A DNA stretch of 64,000 bases from Saprospiraceae bacterium (GCA_022842725.1 JALHOZ010000021.1:1-64000); one strand, 5' to 3'; positions 9,032 to 17,081 are shown, numbered from the stretch's first letter. Program-made: numbers and translations. The notes: generated by a model from the sequence alone, not told the origin.

Positions 9032-9832
9032 ATGAAAATTATACAAATTCTTTTTTTTCAATTAATCCCTTTTTCACTTCTTGCACAGGTTCAGGACTCT
9101 ATTCCGGTTTATTCTACCTTTACCGTGGATTCAAAAATTATATCAGAAACCAGGGTCATTAATGTTTGGTTGCCACCTGATTATACAAATAACGACAAAA
9201 CCTACCCTGTTTTATATATGCCGGATGGCGGCATAAAGGAAGACTTTCCGCATATTGCCAACACGCTTGCAGATTTGATCAAAAAGCATAAAATTGCACC
9301 CATCATTTTGGTGGGCATAGAAAACACGGTGAGGCGCAGAGACTTAACCGGTTTTACTGAAGTAGCTTCAGATAAAAAAATCGCTCCGGTATTTGGTGGC
9401 TCTGATAATTTCAGGGCTTTTATCCGCGAAGAATTGTTTCCCGAAGTGGAAAAAAGATACCGGACGTCAGGTTATAAAGGTATCATCGGTGAGTCGTTGG
9501 CCGGTTTGTTTGTCACGGAGACGCTTTTGTTACAACCGGATATGTTTGACTTCTATATAACCATGGATCCTTCTCTGTGGTGGAATAACCATCAATTGGT
9601 ACAACAAGCACCATTATATCTTTCCCATTTTAGGGATCAAAAAATAAAATTCTGGTTTGCCGGTTCCAACGCCAAAGATATATCAAAACACACCAAAAAT
9701 CTTTCAAAAATCCTGCAAAAACATCCTGTTCCCGGTCTTACGTGGTATTATGCTGATGAACCAAAAGAAAAACATCACACCATATTCCGTGCTACCAAAG
9801 AAAAAGCGTTACTTTGGACATTAGGTATATAG
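9032..9832 (+). CDS. Secreted alpha/beta-hydrolase (esterase D/Fes-like)
   Basis: The signal peptide covers residues 1-19 (ends FSLLAQ). The rest is one alpha/beta-hydrolase domain of the putative-esterase family: strand-rich LYMPDGG (62-68), the nucleophile elbow GESLAG with S155, the MDPSLWW motif, and a late His region KEKHHTIF. This family hydrolyses esters such as siderophore or carbohydrate acyl esters; the substrate here is unknown. The same family recurs at 57817-59052, where it is fused to a TPR-like tail. It is monocistronic, with tRNA-Gln upstream and a GNAT gene downstream. Confidence 0.85.
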   Translation: MKIIQILFFQLIPFSLLAQVQDSIPVYSTFTVDSKIISETRVINVWLPPDYTNNDKTYPVLYMPDGGIKEDFPHIANTLADLIKKHKIAPIILVGIENTVRRRDLTGFTEVASDKKIAPVFGGSDNFRAFIREELFPEVEKRYRTSGYKGIIGESLAGLFVTETLLLQPDMFDFYITMDPSLWWNNHQLVQQAPLYLSHFRDQKIKFWFAGSNAKDISKHTKNLSKILQKHPVPGLTWYYADEPKEKHHTIFRATKEKALLWTLGI

Positions 9833-9921
9833 TTTATAAAACCAATATTCTTCCGAAAAAAGTTTCAAAATGTGGATACCATAAAATTTCAAAATAAATA
9901 CAAACCAATTTTCCCATTTTT

Positions 9922-10488
9922 ATGATCTTACGACAAGCGCTACCGGAAGATGCTGAAAAAATTACGGAACTGTTGCTCATGGCCATGGTAGATATTATAT
10001 TTGTTTTTATCGGACAAAAAGATGAAACGGAAGCAAAAAAATTTCTGCTCCCTTTGGTAGCGCAAACCAACACCCAATATTCTTATGAAAATTGTTTGGT
10101 CGCAGAAGAAAATGGAAAAATTATAGCCGCTGCAAACGTGTATGCCGGAGCGCAACTAGTTGTGTTAAGAGAACCTGTTCTTCAACAGATCCGAAAAATA
10201 CGTGGTGATGATTTTTATGTGGAAGATGAGACCGGGCCTGGAGAGATATATCTTGATTGTCTGGCCGTTGATCCTGAATACAGAGGTCGTGGATTGGGTT
10301 CGGAGATATTGGCTCACCTGATCCGGTATCATGTTGTTGACCGGCAACAAAAACTGGGCTTATTGGTAGATGAAGACAACCCGGATGCCAAAAGACTGTA
10401 CCTGCGATCGGGCTTTCATTCCGTTGGTCGCAAAACACTTGCCGGCAAAAATATGGAACATTTGCAGGTAAAACCGGAAGAATACTAG
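9922..10488 (+). CDS. GNAT-family N-acetyltransferase
   Basis: The N-terminal region (LRQALPEDAEKITELLLMAM) is the usual GNAT start. The acetyl-CoA-binding motif A is DCLAVDPEYRGRGLGSEIL (RGRGLG loop), followed by motif B residues DNPDAKRLYLRSGF. Length (188 aa) is normal. The acceptor substrate cannot be predicted. It converges on the LOG-family gene: the two stop codons overlap in the tetranucleotide CTAG at 10485-10488. Confidence 0.88.
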   Translation: MILRQALPEDAEKITELLLMAMVDIIFVFIGQKDETEAKKFLLPLVAQTNTQYSYENCLVAEENGKIIAAANVYAGAQLVVLREPVLQQIRKIRGDDFYVEDETGPGEIYLDCLAVDPEYRGRGLGSEILAHLIRYHVVDRQQKLGLLVDEDNPDAKRLYLRSGFHSVGRKTLAGKNMEHLQVKPEEY

Positions 10489-11240
10489 CCCTTTTTTTGT
10501 ATTTGTTTTTCGCCTAATATCCAGATCGGTTTATAATCTTTTTTTGTTTTCAAACCGGCGGGACCCGTGGCAAAATCAAAAATAAACCTGACCACTTCGG
10601 GTACATCATCGGTAAAAAGAACCAAATCGAGGTCTGATTTACTGATGGTCCCTTGTTCTGCCATAAATTCGATGTGATTGATCAGATCTTTGTGGAATTC
10701 CCTTCCCATAATAACGACAGGAAAAGGATCCATTTTTTTGGTTTGAATGAGCGTAATGGTTTCAAAAAACTCATCCAAAGTTCCAAATCCACCGGGTAGT
10801 ACGACAAAAGCAAAAGAATACTTTCTTAGTATTTCCTTACGTACAAAAAAATGTTCGATATTCACATATTCATCCAGATAAGGATTGTGGTGTTGTTCTT
10901 TGGGAAGGACGATATTACATCCAATAGAGAGCCCTCCTGCTTCTTTTGCACCACGATTGGCCGCTTCCATCAGACCCGGACCTCCTCCGGTCATAATGGT
11001 AAATCCTAATTTTGACAATTCATAAGAGACCAACCTCGACAATTGATAATACATATGGTCTTCACCAAACCGTGCCGACCCGAACAGGGTAATACTCGGA
11101 CCAATAAAATGTAACTTTCGGAAAGCTTTAACAAACTGGCGAACGACACTGATGGTGTATAAAAACTCCTTCCACCGACTTCCGGGACCGGATAAAAAAT
11201 CTTTTTCGGTTTTATTGATCTTTTCAAAATCAGGATTCAT
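10485..11240 (-). CDS. LOG-family protein (TIGR00730 Rossmann fold)
   Basis: Shows the LOG signature MTGGGPGLMEAANRGA and the catalytic PGGFGTLDEFFE (PGGxGTxxE), with FGSARF before them. Family members are nucleotide 5'-monophosphate phosphoribohydrolases of the cytokinin-activating LOG type; in bacteria the physiological substrate is often unclear. A start at 11246 would use TTG; the ATG two codons later (11240) is preferred and gives MNPDFEKINK. A -7 box lies 25 bases upstream. It overlaps the GNAT stop by 4 bases in the convergent direction. Confidence 0.9.
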   Translation of the reverse strand: MNPDFEKINKTEKDFLSGPGSRWKEFLYTISVVRQFVKAFRKLHFIGPSITLFGSARFGEDHMYYQLSRLVSYELSKLGFTIMTGGGPGLMEAANRGAKEAGGLSIGCNIVLPKEQHHNPYLDEYVNIEHFFVRKEILRKYSFAFVVLPGGFGTLDEFFETITLIQTKKMDPFPVVIMGREFHKDLINHIEFMAEQGTISKSDLDLVLFTDDVPEVVRFIFDFATGPAGLKTKKDYKPIWILGEKQIQKKG

Positions 11241-11265
11241 ATTCAAGATACAATGGTATAAAAAG

Positions 11266-11273
11266 CAAAGATA
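11266..11273 (-). promoter_or_regulatory. -7 box (TATCTTTG) for the LOG-family gene
   Basis: TAnnTTTG match on the minus strand, ending 25 bases before the preferred ATG at 11240. Confidence 0.6.
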
Positions 11274-11335
11274 AATAAATAAAGAAAGTTGATTTGAAAA
11301 TGTTCGGATTTGAAAGGCCCAAATACTTAAAAATA

Positions 11336-11364
11336 AAAAACCCTTCTATGAATGAAGGGTTTTT
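11336..11364 (-). terminator. Terminator behind the partial tRNA copy
   Basis: Inverted repeat CCCTTC/GAAGGG (7-base loop) with flanking A and T runs. It resembles the terminator at 11422-11458 and occupies the same position relative to the broken tRNA copy. Confidence 0.75.
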
Positions 11365-11367
11365 ATT

Positions 11368-11413
11368 AGGTGGGCTCACCAGTCCCGATAAAAATCGGGA
11401 TGAACCTGGGACC
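11368..11413 (-). pseudogene. Partial tRNA copy (3' end) interrupted by a palindrome
   Basis: Plus-strand GTGGGCTCACCAG and TGAACCTGGGACC match the 3' part of the neighbouring CAU tRNA (GTGGGCCCACCAG...TTGAACCTGGGACC). Between them the four bases GACT are replaced by the 18-bp palindrome TCCCGATAAAAATCGGGA. The 5' half of the tRNA is absent. Together with the second terminator this looks like a tandem duplication of the tRNA tail. Confidence 0.7.
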
Positions 11414-11421
11414 ATTTTAAC

Positions 11422-11458
11422 AAAAAAACCCTTAATTCGTTTGAACTAAGGGTTTTTT
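11422..11458 (-). terminator. Intrinsic terminator of the CAU tRNA
   Basis: ACCCTTA/TAAGGGT stem flanked by A and T runs, directly after the tRNA 3' end on the minus strand. Confidence 0.85.
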
Positions 11459-11465
11459 AATTGGG

Positions 11466-11539
11466 TGGGCCCACCAGGACTTGAACCTGGGACCTACTGA
11501 TTATGAGTCAGGTGCTCTAACCAACTGAGCTATAGGCCC
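11466..11539 (-). tRNA. tRNA with CAU anticodon (Met or lysidine-modified Ile2)
   Basis: Acceptor GGGCCTA/TGGGCCC, D arm TAGCTCAGTTGGTTAGAGC, anticodon stem CTGA/TCAG with loop CTCATAA, T loop GTTCAAGTC. CAU can decode AUG (Met) or, after lysidine modification, AUA (Ile2). The elongator-type acceptor excludes an initiator tRNA, and the GGGCC start leans slightly towards Ile2, but sequence alone does not settle it. Confidence 0.93.
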
Positions 11540-11550
11540 GAAAAGGAGTG

Positions 11551-11558
11551 CAAAAATA
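11551..11558 (-). promoter_or_regulatory. -7 box (TATTTTTG) for the CAU tRNA
   Basis: TAnnTTTG match on the minus strand with a TTG about 19 bases further upstream, ending 11 bases before the tRNA 5' end. Confidence 0.7.
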
Positions 11559-11598
11559 CACTTAATTTATTTTCAAACAAGGTTTTTAGAAAAAAATA

Positions 11599-12297
11599 TT
11601 ACTCTTTATGTTCATTTGTTGTATCCTCGTCCGATTCCTGAACCGGAAGTATATCACTAACAGGAAGTGGTTGATTTTCATGGGACTCTGCCTTAAAAAA
11701 GGATCGGTAAAACAATAAAATACTGACGACACCACAAAAAATGGACGAATCCGCGACATTAAAAACATGGCGGAAAAACTCAAAATTTTGTCCTGCCAAT
11801 CCGGGCATCCAATCGGGCCAGGCACCTTCATACATCGGAAAATAAAACATATCGACAACTTTGCCCGTAAGAAATTTACCGTAGCCACCCCCTTCCGGAA
11901 ACAGAGTCGCTAATCCTCCGTGAAAATAGGACTCAGAAAATATTAGCCCGTAAAACATACTGTCAAAAATATTTCCCATGGCTCCTGCAATCACTAACGA
12001 AAAAGCAAAAATTAGCCCTGAAGACTCTTTTTTATCCAAAAGATTTTTTAGCAGGTATAGTAAAAATCCTGCCATCAGAATTCTGAAGATACTCAATACA
12101 TATTTTCCTGTTTCGCCTCCGTATTTTAATCCGAAAGCCATACCTTCATTTTCAATAAAATGAATTTTTGCCCACGGCAAACCGAAAATATCAAAACCGT
12201 CTCCATATAAAATATGGGTTTTTACCCAGATTTTTGAAGCCTGATCTATAAGTAATACCAAGGTTATGGTAAGAATGGCTATCCACTTCTTCTGCAT
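11599..12297 (-). CDS. lspA: Lipoprotein signal peptidase (SPase II)
   Basis: Inner-membrane aspartyl protease that removes signal peptides from lipidated prolipoproteins. Four hydrophobic segments are visible; the catalytic Asp motifs are GAMGNIFDSMFYG (family GNxxDR region) and VFNVADSSIF (family FNxAD). The N-terminal LVLLIDQASKIWVK carries the conserved DQxxK. At 232 residues it is longer than the E. coli enzyme (164 aa), as is common in Bacteroidota, because of the loop between the catalytic segments and a polar C-terminal tail. A -7 box precedes it. Confidence 0.96.
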   Translation of the reverse strand: MQKKWIAILTITLVLLIDQASKIWVKTHILYGDGFDIFGLPWAKIHFIENEGMAFGLKYGGETGKYVLSIFRILMAGFLLYLLKNLLDKKESSGLIFAFSLVIAGAMGNIFDSMFYGLIFSESYFHGGLATLFPEGGGYGKFLTGKVVDMFYFPMYEGAWPDWMPGLAGQNFEFFRHVFNVADSSIFCGVVSILLFYRSFFKAESHENQPLPVSDILPVQESDEDTTNEHKE

Positions 12298-12316
12298 CTT
12301 ATTGTATAATTGACCG

Positions 12317-12324
12317 CAAAAATA
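12317..12324 (-). promoter_or_regulatory. -7 box (TATTTTTG) for lspA
   Basis: TAnnTTTG match on the minus strand, 19 bases before the lspA ATG. Confidence 0.6.
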
Positions 12325-12414
12325 GAGAATACTACCTTTATATACCTAAATCCGGACTATATTTTCACGGAAAATAGATGAAAGATATTAATTTTACGAC
12401 CATATTCATAGCAC

Positions 12415-13041
12415 ATGGAACCTTCACATTGGTGGGAATTGCTGTATCATCAGGTTAAACAAACCAGTTATTGGGAATGGACGAGCACCATTTCGCAGAT
12501 AGCCAGTGTGTATTTTGCCCAAAAAAACAATGTTCTTGTCTACCCTACCGGAATCCTGGGTGTTGTCATAGCAGCTTATTTGTACTTTTTTGTGGCTTCG
12601 CCTCCTTTATATGCTGAAGGCTGCGTTCATATTTACTATTTTTTTGTCAGCCTTTACGGCTGGTGGGTTTGGACAAGAAAAAATGCACAAGACCAACCCG
12701 AATACCCTATTTTGTGGTCTACTCATTCTGAACGTTTATTTTCCGTTTTAATCTGGACTACAAGTTGGCTGGTTTTATACCTTGTACTGGACCTCCTGAC
12801 AGACAGCAATACGCCCGGACTTGATTCTTTTGTTTCTTCCTCTGCCATAACGGCTATGTGGCTCATGGCCAAAAGAAAAGTTGAAAACTGGTTTTTCTGG
12901 ATAATATCAAATGTCATTGCTATCCCTCTTCACATCTACAAATCCTTTTATTTGTTTACCCTGATGTACCTGATCTTTTTGATCATGGCGGTCATAGGTC
13001 ATAAAAAATGGGTTTCCCAGGTGCAGTCCCAACATACATAA
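12415..13041 (+). CDS. pnuC: Nicotinamide riboside/mononucleotide transporter PnuC
   Basis: Integral membrane protein with about seven hydrophobic segments. PnuC signatures are VYFAQKNNVLVYPTGILG, YFFVSLYGWWVW and a C-terminal ENWFFWIISNVIAIPLHIYK segment. The family takes up NAD precursors by facilitated diffusion, with phosphorylation inside trapping the substrate; some PnuX relatives carry other vitamins. No NadR gene or riboswitch was seen nearby. Length (208 aa) is typical. It ends in a strong hairpin terminator. Confidence 0.9.
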   Translation: MEPSHWWELLYHQVKQTSYWEWTSTISQIASVYFAQKNNVLVYPTGILGVVIAAYLYFFVASPPLYAEGCVHIYYFFVSLYGWWVWTRKNAQDQPEYPILWSTHSERLFSVLIWTTSWLVLYLVLDLLTDSNTPGLDSFVSSSAITAMWLMAKRKVENWFFWIISNVIAIPLHIYKSFYLFTLMYLIFLIMAVIGHKKWVSQVQSQHT

Positions 13042-13046
13042 AATAA

Positions 13047-13141
13047 AAAAGTCCTCTTGGGAGAGGACTTTTCTATCTATTCAACCTTTACTAAAAACAA
13101 TTAACCAATAGTATGAAACACTTTCGTATAACTTATTTGGT
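13047..13141 (-). ncRNA. Candidate small RNA (about 95 nt)
   Basis: A promoter-like box (TACCTTTG, 13146-13153, with TTG 20 bases upstream) points into a gene-free stretch that ends at the strong minus-strand terminator 13049-13073. No reading frame or RNA family was recognised. The call rests only on the promoter-terminator arrangement. Confidence 0.35.
13049..13073. terminator. Terminator after pnuC, bidirectional
   Basis: AAGTCCTCT/AGAGGACTT with a 4-base loop. T runs occur on both sides (TTTT after it on the plus strand, TTTTTTATTTT on the minus strand), so it can also end a minus-strand transcript. Confidence 0.85.
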
Positions 13142-13145
13142 GATG

Positions 13146-13153
13146 CAAAGGTA
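13146..13153 (-). promoter_or_regulatory. -7 box (TACCTTTG) without an annotated gene downstream
   Basis: TAnnTTTG with a CTTG element 20 bases upstream on the minus strand. It reads away from the lipoprotein gene, towards the pnuC terminator. Confidence 0.45.
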
Positions 13154-13338
13154 CGCACAAACTTGTTACAGGTCAAGGACATTAACTAATTTTAACAATA
13201 TTTTATTTTGAATTTAACAATTATGAATATTGCAAACAGAATTTAATTTTGAATATATAAAATATACATAATTTAATACAAAATATTGTTGTTTATAAAA
13301 ATTAGATATTTTTATCCTTGTGAATAAAAAATTAAATA

Positions 13339-13353
13339 GGGTCTGCTGAAAAA
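13339..13353 (+). repeat. Solitary 15-bp terminal repeat of the MITE found at 49.5 kb
   Basis: GGGTCTGCTGAAAAA preceded by TA, identical to the left end of the element at 49539-49767. No matching inverted end was found nearby, so it is likely a relic. Confidence 0.55.
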
Positions 13354-13420
13354 AGAAAGCCCTTTGGTTTATTTGTATTAACCTTTGTGCCTTTTTCGTT
13401 ACGTAGATTGAAAAAAATCC

Positions 13421-14464
13421 TCAAAAAGGATACCGTTCTACAATGGTCGTCAACGATTCGATCAACTTTTTTCCTTCAGTGGAAAACTTTTTGTAGTCCT
13501 TTTTATCTTTGGCCAAAACGGCAAGCATAAAATTATCTGCAATAATCTCTTCAGGGTGAATGATATAACGTGTGTTATCCTTTATTTTTGTAAAAAAAAC
13601 CGGTGTAGCTGTTACAGGCAATGTCGTTTTGCCCAAAACATCGACACCAACGACCCAGGAATTTCCTCGTTTGACCACGGGATAGAGGTCAAATTCCAGA
13701 TATTCAAAAAATGAAGGCACAGAAGCTTCCCACGAAGATTTCCGACTGGTTATCAGAGGCAAAGCCCATGTCGTCTGATTAGTATTTTTTGGATCCGGCA
13801 AACTTATGACATATTGTTTTGTCACTCCATCAGGATTGGTCAATAGTTTGTCCAACAAGACTTTGGGCAAAAGGGGTTCTGAAGAAATTTTTTCAAAACC
13901 AATCAGGCTGTACAAAGTATCTCTTAATGCCGGATGATTTTTAGACAGAATATGAAAAACTTCATGAATCATAATCGGCAACTGAATTTCTTCACTGTAA
14001 CCATCAAAAATATTTTCCGGAATACAAATCAGATTTCCTCTGGTGTAATACACATCTTTGCCGTAATGATTGGTTTTGATTTTTACCAGCTGTATATCCG
14101 GCATGATAGCGGGATTCAGGTTTTTGAGTAAACGATGAACTTCTGCCATCGTTTTGGTCATGATTTTTTTTTCATTACCCTTCCAGTCAGAAACTTCCGA
14201 AGAAATAAATTTTTTAAACAACGAAAGATTCACTTCTTTTGTATTGAAGGGCTCCGGTTTTTTCATCTGAATGGACATATCTATCGGCCTGACAGACTCA
14301 AAATACTTTTCAACATCTTTATGGATAATAGCTTTTGATGCATCAACACTGTCCAGAAAAACAACAAAATCTGATTTTGAAGTCCCTAGTTTGGATTTTG
14401 TCCCACATGTATTGAGACTTATGACCCATATCACCGAAAAACAAAGGATATATAACTGATGCAT
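13421..14464 (-). CDS. Lipoprotein with metzincin-like HExxHxxSxxH motif
   Basis: Not assigned to a named family. An N-terminal hydrophobic segment ends in SLNTC (lipid-modified C20 likely), so it is probably an outer-membrane or periplasmic lipoprotein. Residues 167-177 read HEVFHILSKNH: the zinc-protease HExxH plus a third His at metzincin spacing, with Ser in place of the usual Gly. The preceding segment IPENIFDGYSEEIQLPIMI resembles the strand and helix before such active sites. The C-terminal third (from about 240) looks beta-rich. The start lies 4 bases after the tex stop, so the two genes are probably cotranscribed. Peptidase activity is an inference from the motif. Confidence 0.7.
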   Translation of the reverse strand: MHQLYILCFSVIWVISLNTCGTKSKLGTSKSDFVVFLDSVDASKAIIHKDVEKYFESVRPIDMSIQMKKPEPFNTKEVNLSLFKKFISSEVSDWKGNEKKIMTKTMAEVHRLLKNLNPAIMPDIQLVKIKTNHYGKDVYYTRGNLICIPENIFDGYSEEIQLPIMIHEVFHILSKNHPALRDTLYSLIGFEKISSEPLLPKVLLDKLLTNPDGVTKQYVISLPDPKNTNQTTWALPLITSRKSSWEASVPSFFEYLEFDLYPVVKRGNSWVVGVDVLGKTTLPVTATPVFFTKIKDNTRYIIHPEEIIADNFMLAVLAKDKKDYKKFSTEGKKLIESLTTIVERYPF

Positions 14465-14468
14465 AGAA

Positions 14469-16595
14469 TTAATGGATTAACATAGATAAATTGATCCTTT
14501 TTCTTTGTTCGTCGACCTCAAGAACCTTCACCAGGACTTCTTGTCTCAGTACCAGCACATCTGTCGGCGACTGAATAAATCTGTCGGTGATCTGTGAAAT
14601 ATGTACCATCCCGTCCTGTTTGACTCCGATGTTAACAAAGGCACCAAATCTCGTGAGATTGGTCACAATACCGGGAATAACCATGCCCGGTTTTACGTCT
14701 TTTATTTCTCTGATTCCGGGATCGAAAGAAAAAACTTTGGCCTCACCTCTGGGGTCGAGACCCGGCTTATCCATTTCAGCCATAATGTCTTTAAGGGTCG
14801 GCAGACCTATTGTTTCCGTGGTATATTTTTCCAACGTTACGGACTGACGCAATGTTTTGTTTTTAATGAGCTGTTCGACAGTGACTCCGGCATCTTTAGC
14901 CATCTTTTGTACAACCGGATATGATTCAGGGTGGACACCTGTATTATCCAGAGGATTTTTTCCGGTTCGGATTCTAAGGAATCCGGCACATTGTTCAAAA
15001 GCTTTATCCCCTAGCCTGGGCACCTCTCTCAACTCCTTTTTTTCTTTAAATTCACCGACTTCATTGCGGTATTCTATGATATTGCGCGCAATGGCCGGAC
15101 CAAGACCTGATACATAAGTCAACAATTCTTTACTGGCAGTATTGACATTGATACCGACTCTGTTGACACAGGATTCGACAGACAGTTCGAGGCTTTCTTT
15201 AAGTTTTGCCTGATTTACATCGTGTTGATACTGACCTACACCGATAGATTTTGGGTCTATTTTGATCAATTCTGCCAGTGGATCCATCAATCTTCTGCCT
15301 ATGCTGACAGCTCCTCTTACGGTAATATCATGATCAGGAAATTCTTCCCGGGCAATTTCGGACGCTGAATAAATGGAAGCTCCGCTTTCACTAACCATAT
15401 AAATCTGAATATGCGGAGGCAAACCCAGACTCTGAACAAAACTTTCGGTTTCTCTGGCTGCCGTTCCATCGCCAATAGCGACAGCATCAATATCGTAATC
15501 CTGAATACACTTTCTTAATAAAAAGGCTGCATTCTGAATCTGATTCTGTGGAGGATGAGGATAAATAGTGTCATTCAACAAAAGTTTTCCCTGTTTATTC
15601 AGGCAAACCAATTTACAACCTGTCCGGAAGCCGGGGTCGAGTGCCAACACATTTTTTTCTCCGAGTGGAGCTGCCAAAAGCAATTGTTGCAGATTGACAG
15701 CAAAAACCCTGATGGCTTCTTCATCGGCTTTTTCTTTAAACTCCTGCCATATCTGGCTCTCAATAGAAGGAGAAATCAATCTTTTCCAGGCGTCTTTGGC
15801 GGCATCTCCCAACAAATCAGCCTCAGAACCATTTCCTTTTATAAATTTCCTGTAAATCAGTTCGAGAGCTTTTTCTTCATCCACATCCATGGAGAGTCGA
15901 AGAAAACCTTCCTGTTCTCCACGTGCCAAAGCCAGAAAACGATGGGAAGGACACTTAAACAAAGGCTCTGAAAATTCAAAATAATCACTGTATTGAGTTG
16001 CTGCTTCTTTTTTGGTACCCACTACTTTGGATGATAGTACCCCAAATTTCCGGAACCGTTCTCTGAATCTTTCGCGCAGACTTTGGTCTTCATTCATCCA
16101 TTCTGCGATGATGTCAGAAGCACCTTTTAGCACTGCTGCTGTATCTGCAAAACCATCACAGACATACCTTTGGGCTTCGTGGTGCAAATCGCGGTCTCTT
16201 TGCTGCATGATCAGTTTTGCCAAAGGTTCCAAACCCGCATCTTTGGCAACATCTGCTCGTGTTTTTTTCTTTTTTTTATAAGGCAGGTAAAGATCTTCGA
16301 GTTCAAGGAGGTCGGTACATTTCCTGATTTTTTGTTCCAACTCAGGGGTAAGTTTCCCTTGTTCTTCAATACTTTTCAGGACCGTTTCTTTTCTGTCTGC
16401 CAGTTCTTCAAGCTTTTTAAGCGTTTTCTGAATCAGAGCGATGTCCACTTCATCCAAAGAACCTGTTCTCTCTTTCCTGTACCTGGCGATAAAAGGTATG
16501 GTGGCTCCTTCTGCAAGCAACTGAAGGGTATTTTTGACGGAATGCTGAGGTAATGCGGTGAGTTTAGCAACTTCTTCCCAAAAAATATCTGACAT
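14469..16595 (-). CDS. tex: Tex-family RNA-binding transcription accessory protein
   Basis: Tex/YhgF orthologue: N-terminal helical domain (GATIPFIARYRKERTGSLDE), YqgF/RNase H-like domain (NVLALDPGFRTGCKLVCL), tandem HhH motifs (VNTASKELLTYVSGLGPAIARNI) and a C-terminal S1 RNA-binding domain (GMVIPGIVTNLTRFGAFVNIG, from about residue 630). It binds nucleic acid and affects transcription and RNA turnover. A start at 16619 would be a TTG lying inside the -7 promoter box, so the ATG at 16595 (MSDIFWEEVAK) is chosen. It forms a probable operon with the lipoprotein gene 4 bases downstream. Confidence 0.95.
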   Translation of the reverse strand: MSDIFWEEVAKLTALPQHSVKNTLQLLAEGATIPFIARYRKERTGSLDEVDIALIQKTLKKLEELADRKETVLKSIEEQGKLTPELEQKIRKCTDLLELEDLYLPYKKKKKTRADVAKDAGLEPLAKLIMQQRDRDLHHEAQRYVCDGFADTAAVLKGASDIIAEWMNEDQSLRERFRERFRKFGVLSSKVVGTKKEAATQYSDYFEFSEPLFKCPSHRFLALARGEQEGFLRLSMDVDEEKALELIYRKFIKGNGSEADLLGDAAKDAWKRLISPSIESQIWQEFKEKADEEAIRVFAVNLQQLLLAAPLGEKNVLALDPGFRTGCKLVCLNKQGKLLLNDTIYPHPPQNQIQNAAFLLRKCIQDYDIDAVAIGDGTAARETESFVQSLGLPPHIQIYMVSESGASIYSASEIAREEFPDHDITVRGAVSIGRRLMDPLAELIKIDPKSIGVGQYQHDVNQAKLKESLELSVESCVNRVGINVNTASKELLTYVSGLGPAIARNIIEYRNEVGEFKEKKELREVPRLGDKAFEQCAGFLRIRTGKNPLDNTGVHPESYPVVQKMAKDAGVTVEQLIKNKTLRQSVTLEKYTTETIGLPTLKDIMAEMDKPGLDPRGEAKVFSFDPGIREIKDVKPGMVIPGIVTNLTRFGAFVNIGVKQDGMVHISQITDRFIQSPTDVLVLRQEVLVKVLEVDEQRKRINLSMLIH

Positions 16596-16617
16596 GAAAT
16601 CTGTTTTTAAAGTCGGC

Positions 16618-16625
16618 AAAGATAT
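16618..16625 (-). promoter_or_regulatory. -7 box (TATCTTTG) for tex
   Basis: TAnnTTTG match ending 22 bases before the ATG at 16595. It overlaps the TTG at 16619, which argues against that codon as a start. Confidence 0.65.
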
Positions 16626-16767
16626 GAAAATAAAATATGTTAGATGATGTCAATCTCCATTCGGTGACAAATACCTTCCACAAATACATTAGAATAAATT
16701 AATCTGTAGTCCTATACAGACGTTTTATTTGCACACTACCCTATCAAAAACAGACTTACTTAAAATG

Positions 16768-16932
16768 CGAAGAGCCCAGGTAACTGACTTACAAGGGCTC
16801 TTTCGACTAAGGTCTCAAAATAAGAAAACTACTTCTTTTGGATAACCTCCAATATCTTAAGTAATATATATTCTACCAAAACTGTGCCAATGAATATTTT
16901 CGTTGACACTTTTTAATACTTTTCTTTAAAAA
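16768..16932 (-). ncRNA. Candidate small RNA (about 165 nt)
   Basis: Starts just downstream of a TACCTTTG box on the minus strand and ends with the hairpin AGAGCCC/GGGCTCT (16771-16803), followed only by a weak T-rich tail. It could be a Bacteroidota structural small RNA such as a 6S-like RNA, but no family-specific motif was recognised. Confidence 0.35.
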
Positions 16933-16937
16933 CATCA

Positions 16938-16945
16938 CAAAGGTA
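16938..16945 (-). promoter_or_regulatory. -7 box (TACCTTTG) of the candidate small RNA
   Basis: TAnnTTTG match on the minus strand in a gene-free region. A TTTTTG lies about 24 bases upstream, slightly beyond ideal spacing. Confidence 0.4.
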
Positions 16946-17081
16946 ACGCATTTCGAACATATTAAGTTTCAAAAATATATGTTTAATTTATATATTTTTT
17001 TTGTAAATATGTAATACACTTTTATTCAATCAAAAAAAGACATTAAAATGGTACTCCAAATATCCACTAAAAAAAAGACGA

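Larger units (their letters stand above)
13042..13420. other. Gene-free spacer between pnuC and the lipoprotein gene
   Basis: Contains the pnuC terminator, the candidate small RNA, a very AT-rich stretch (about 13180-13335), and a single 15-bp copy of the MITE terminal repeat at 13339-13353. No coding frame is evident. Confidence 0.7.
16626..17081. other. Gene-free spacer between tex and guaB
   Basis: AT-rich, with no credible reading frame. It holds the candidate small RNA at 16768-16932 with its promoter box at 16938-16945; the rest shows nothing recognisable. Confidence 0.6.

Noticed and set aside
11368-11413. Partial tRNA copy as the distal end of an integrated island
   Set aside because: The two copies are only about 50 bases apart with just a terminator between them, which fits local tandem duplication better.
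12300-12414. NAD-related riboswitch before pnuC
   Set aside because: No conserved riboswitch core or stable paired structure was seen in the short leader.
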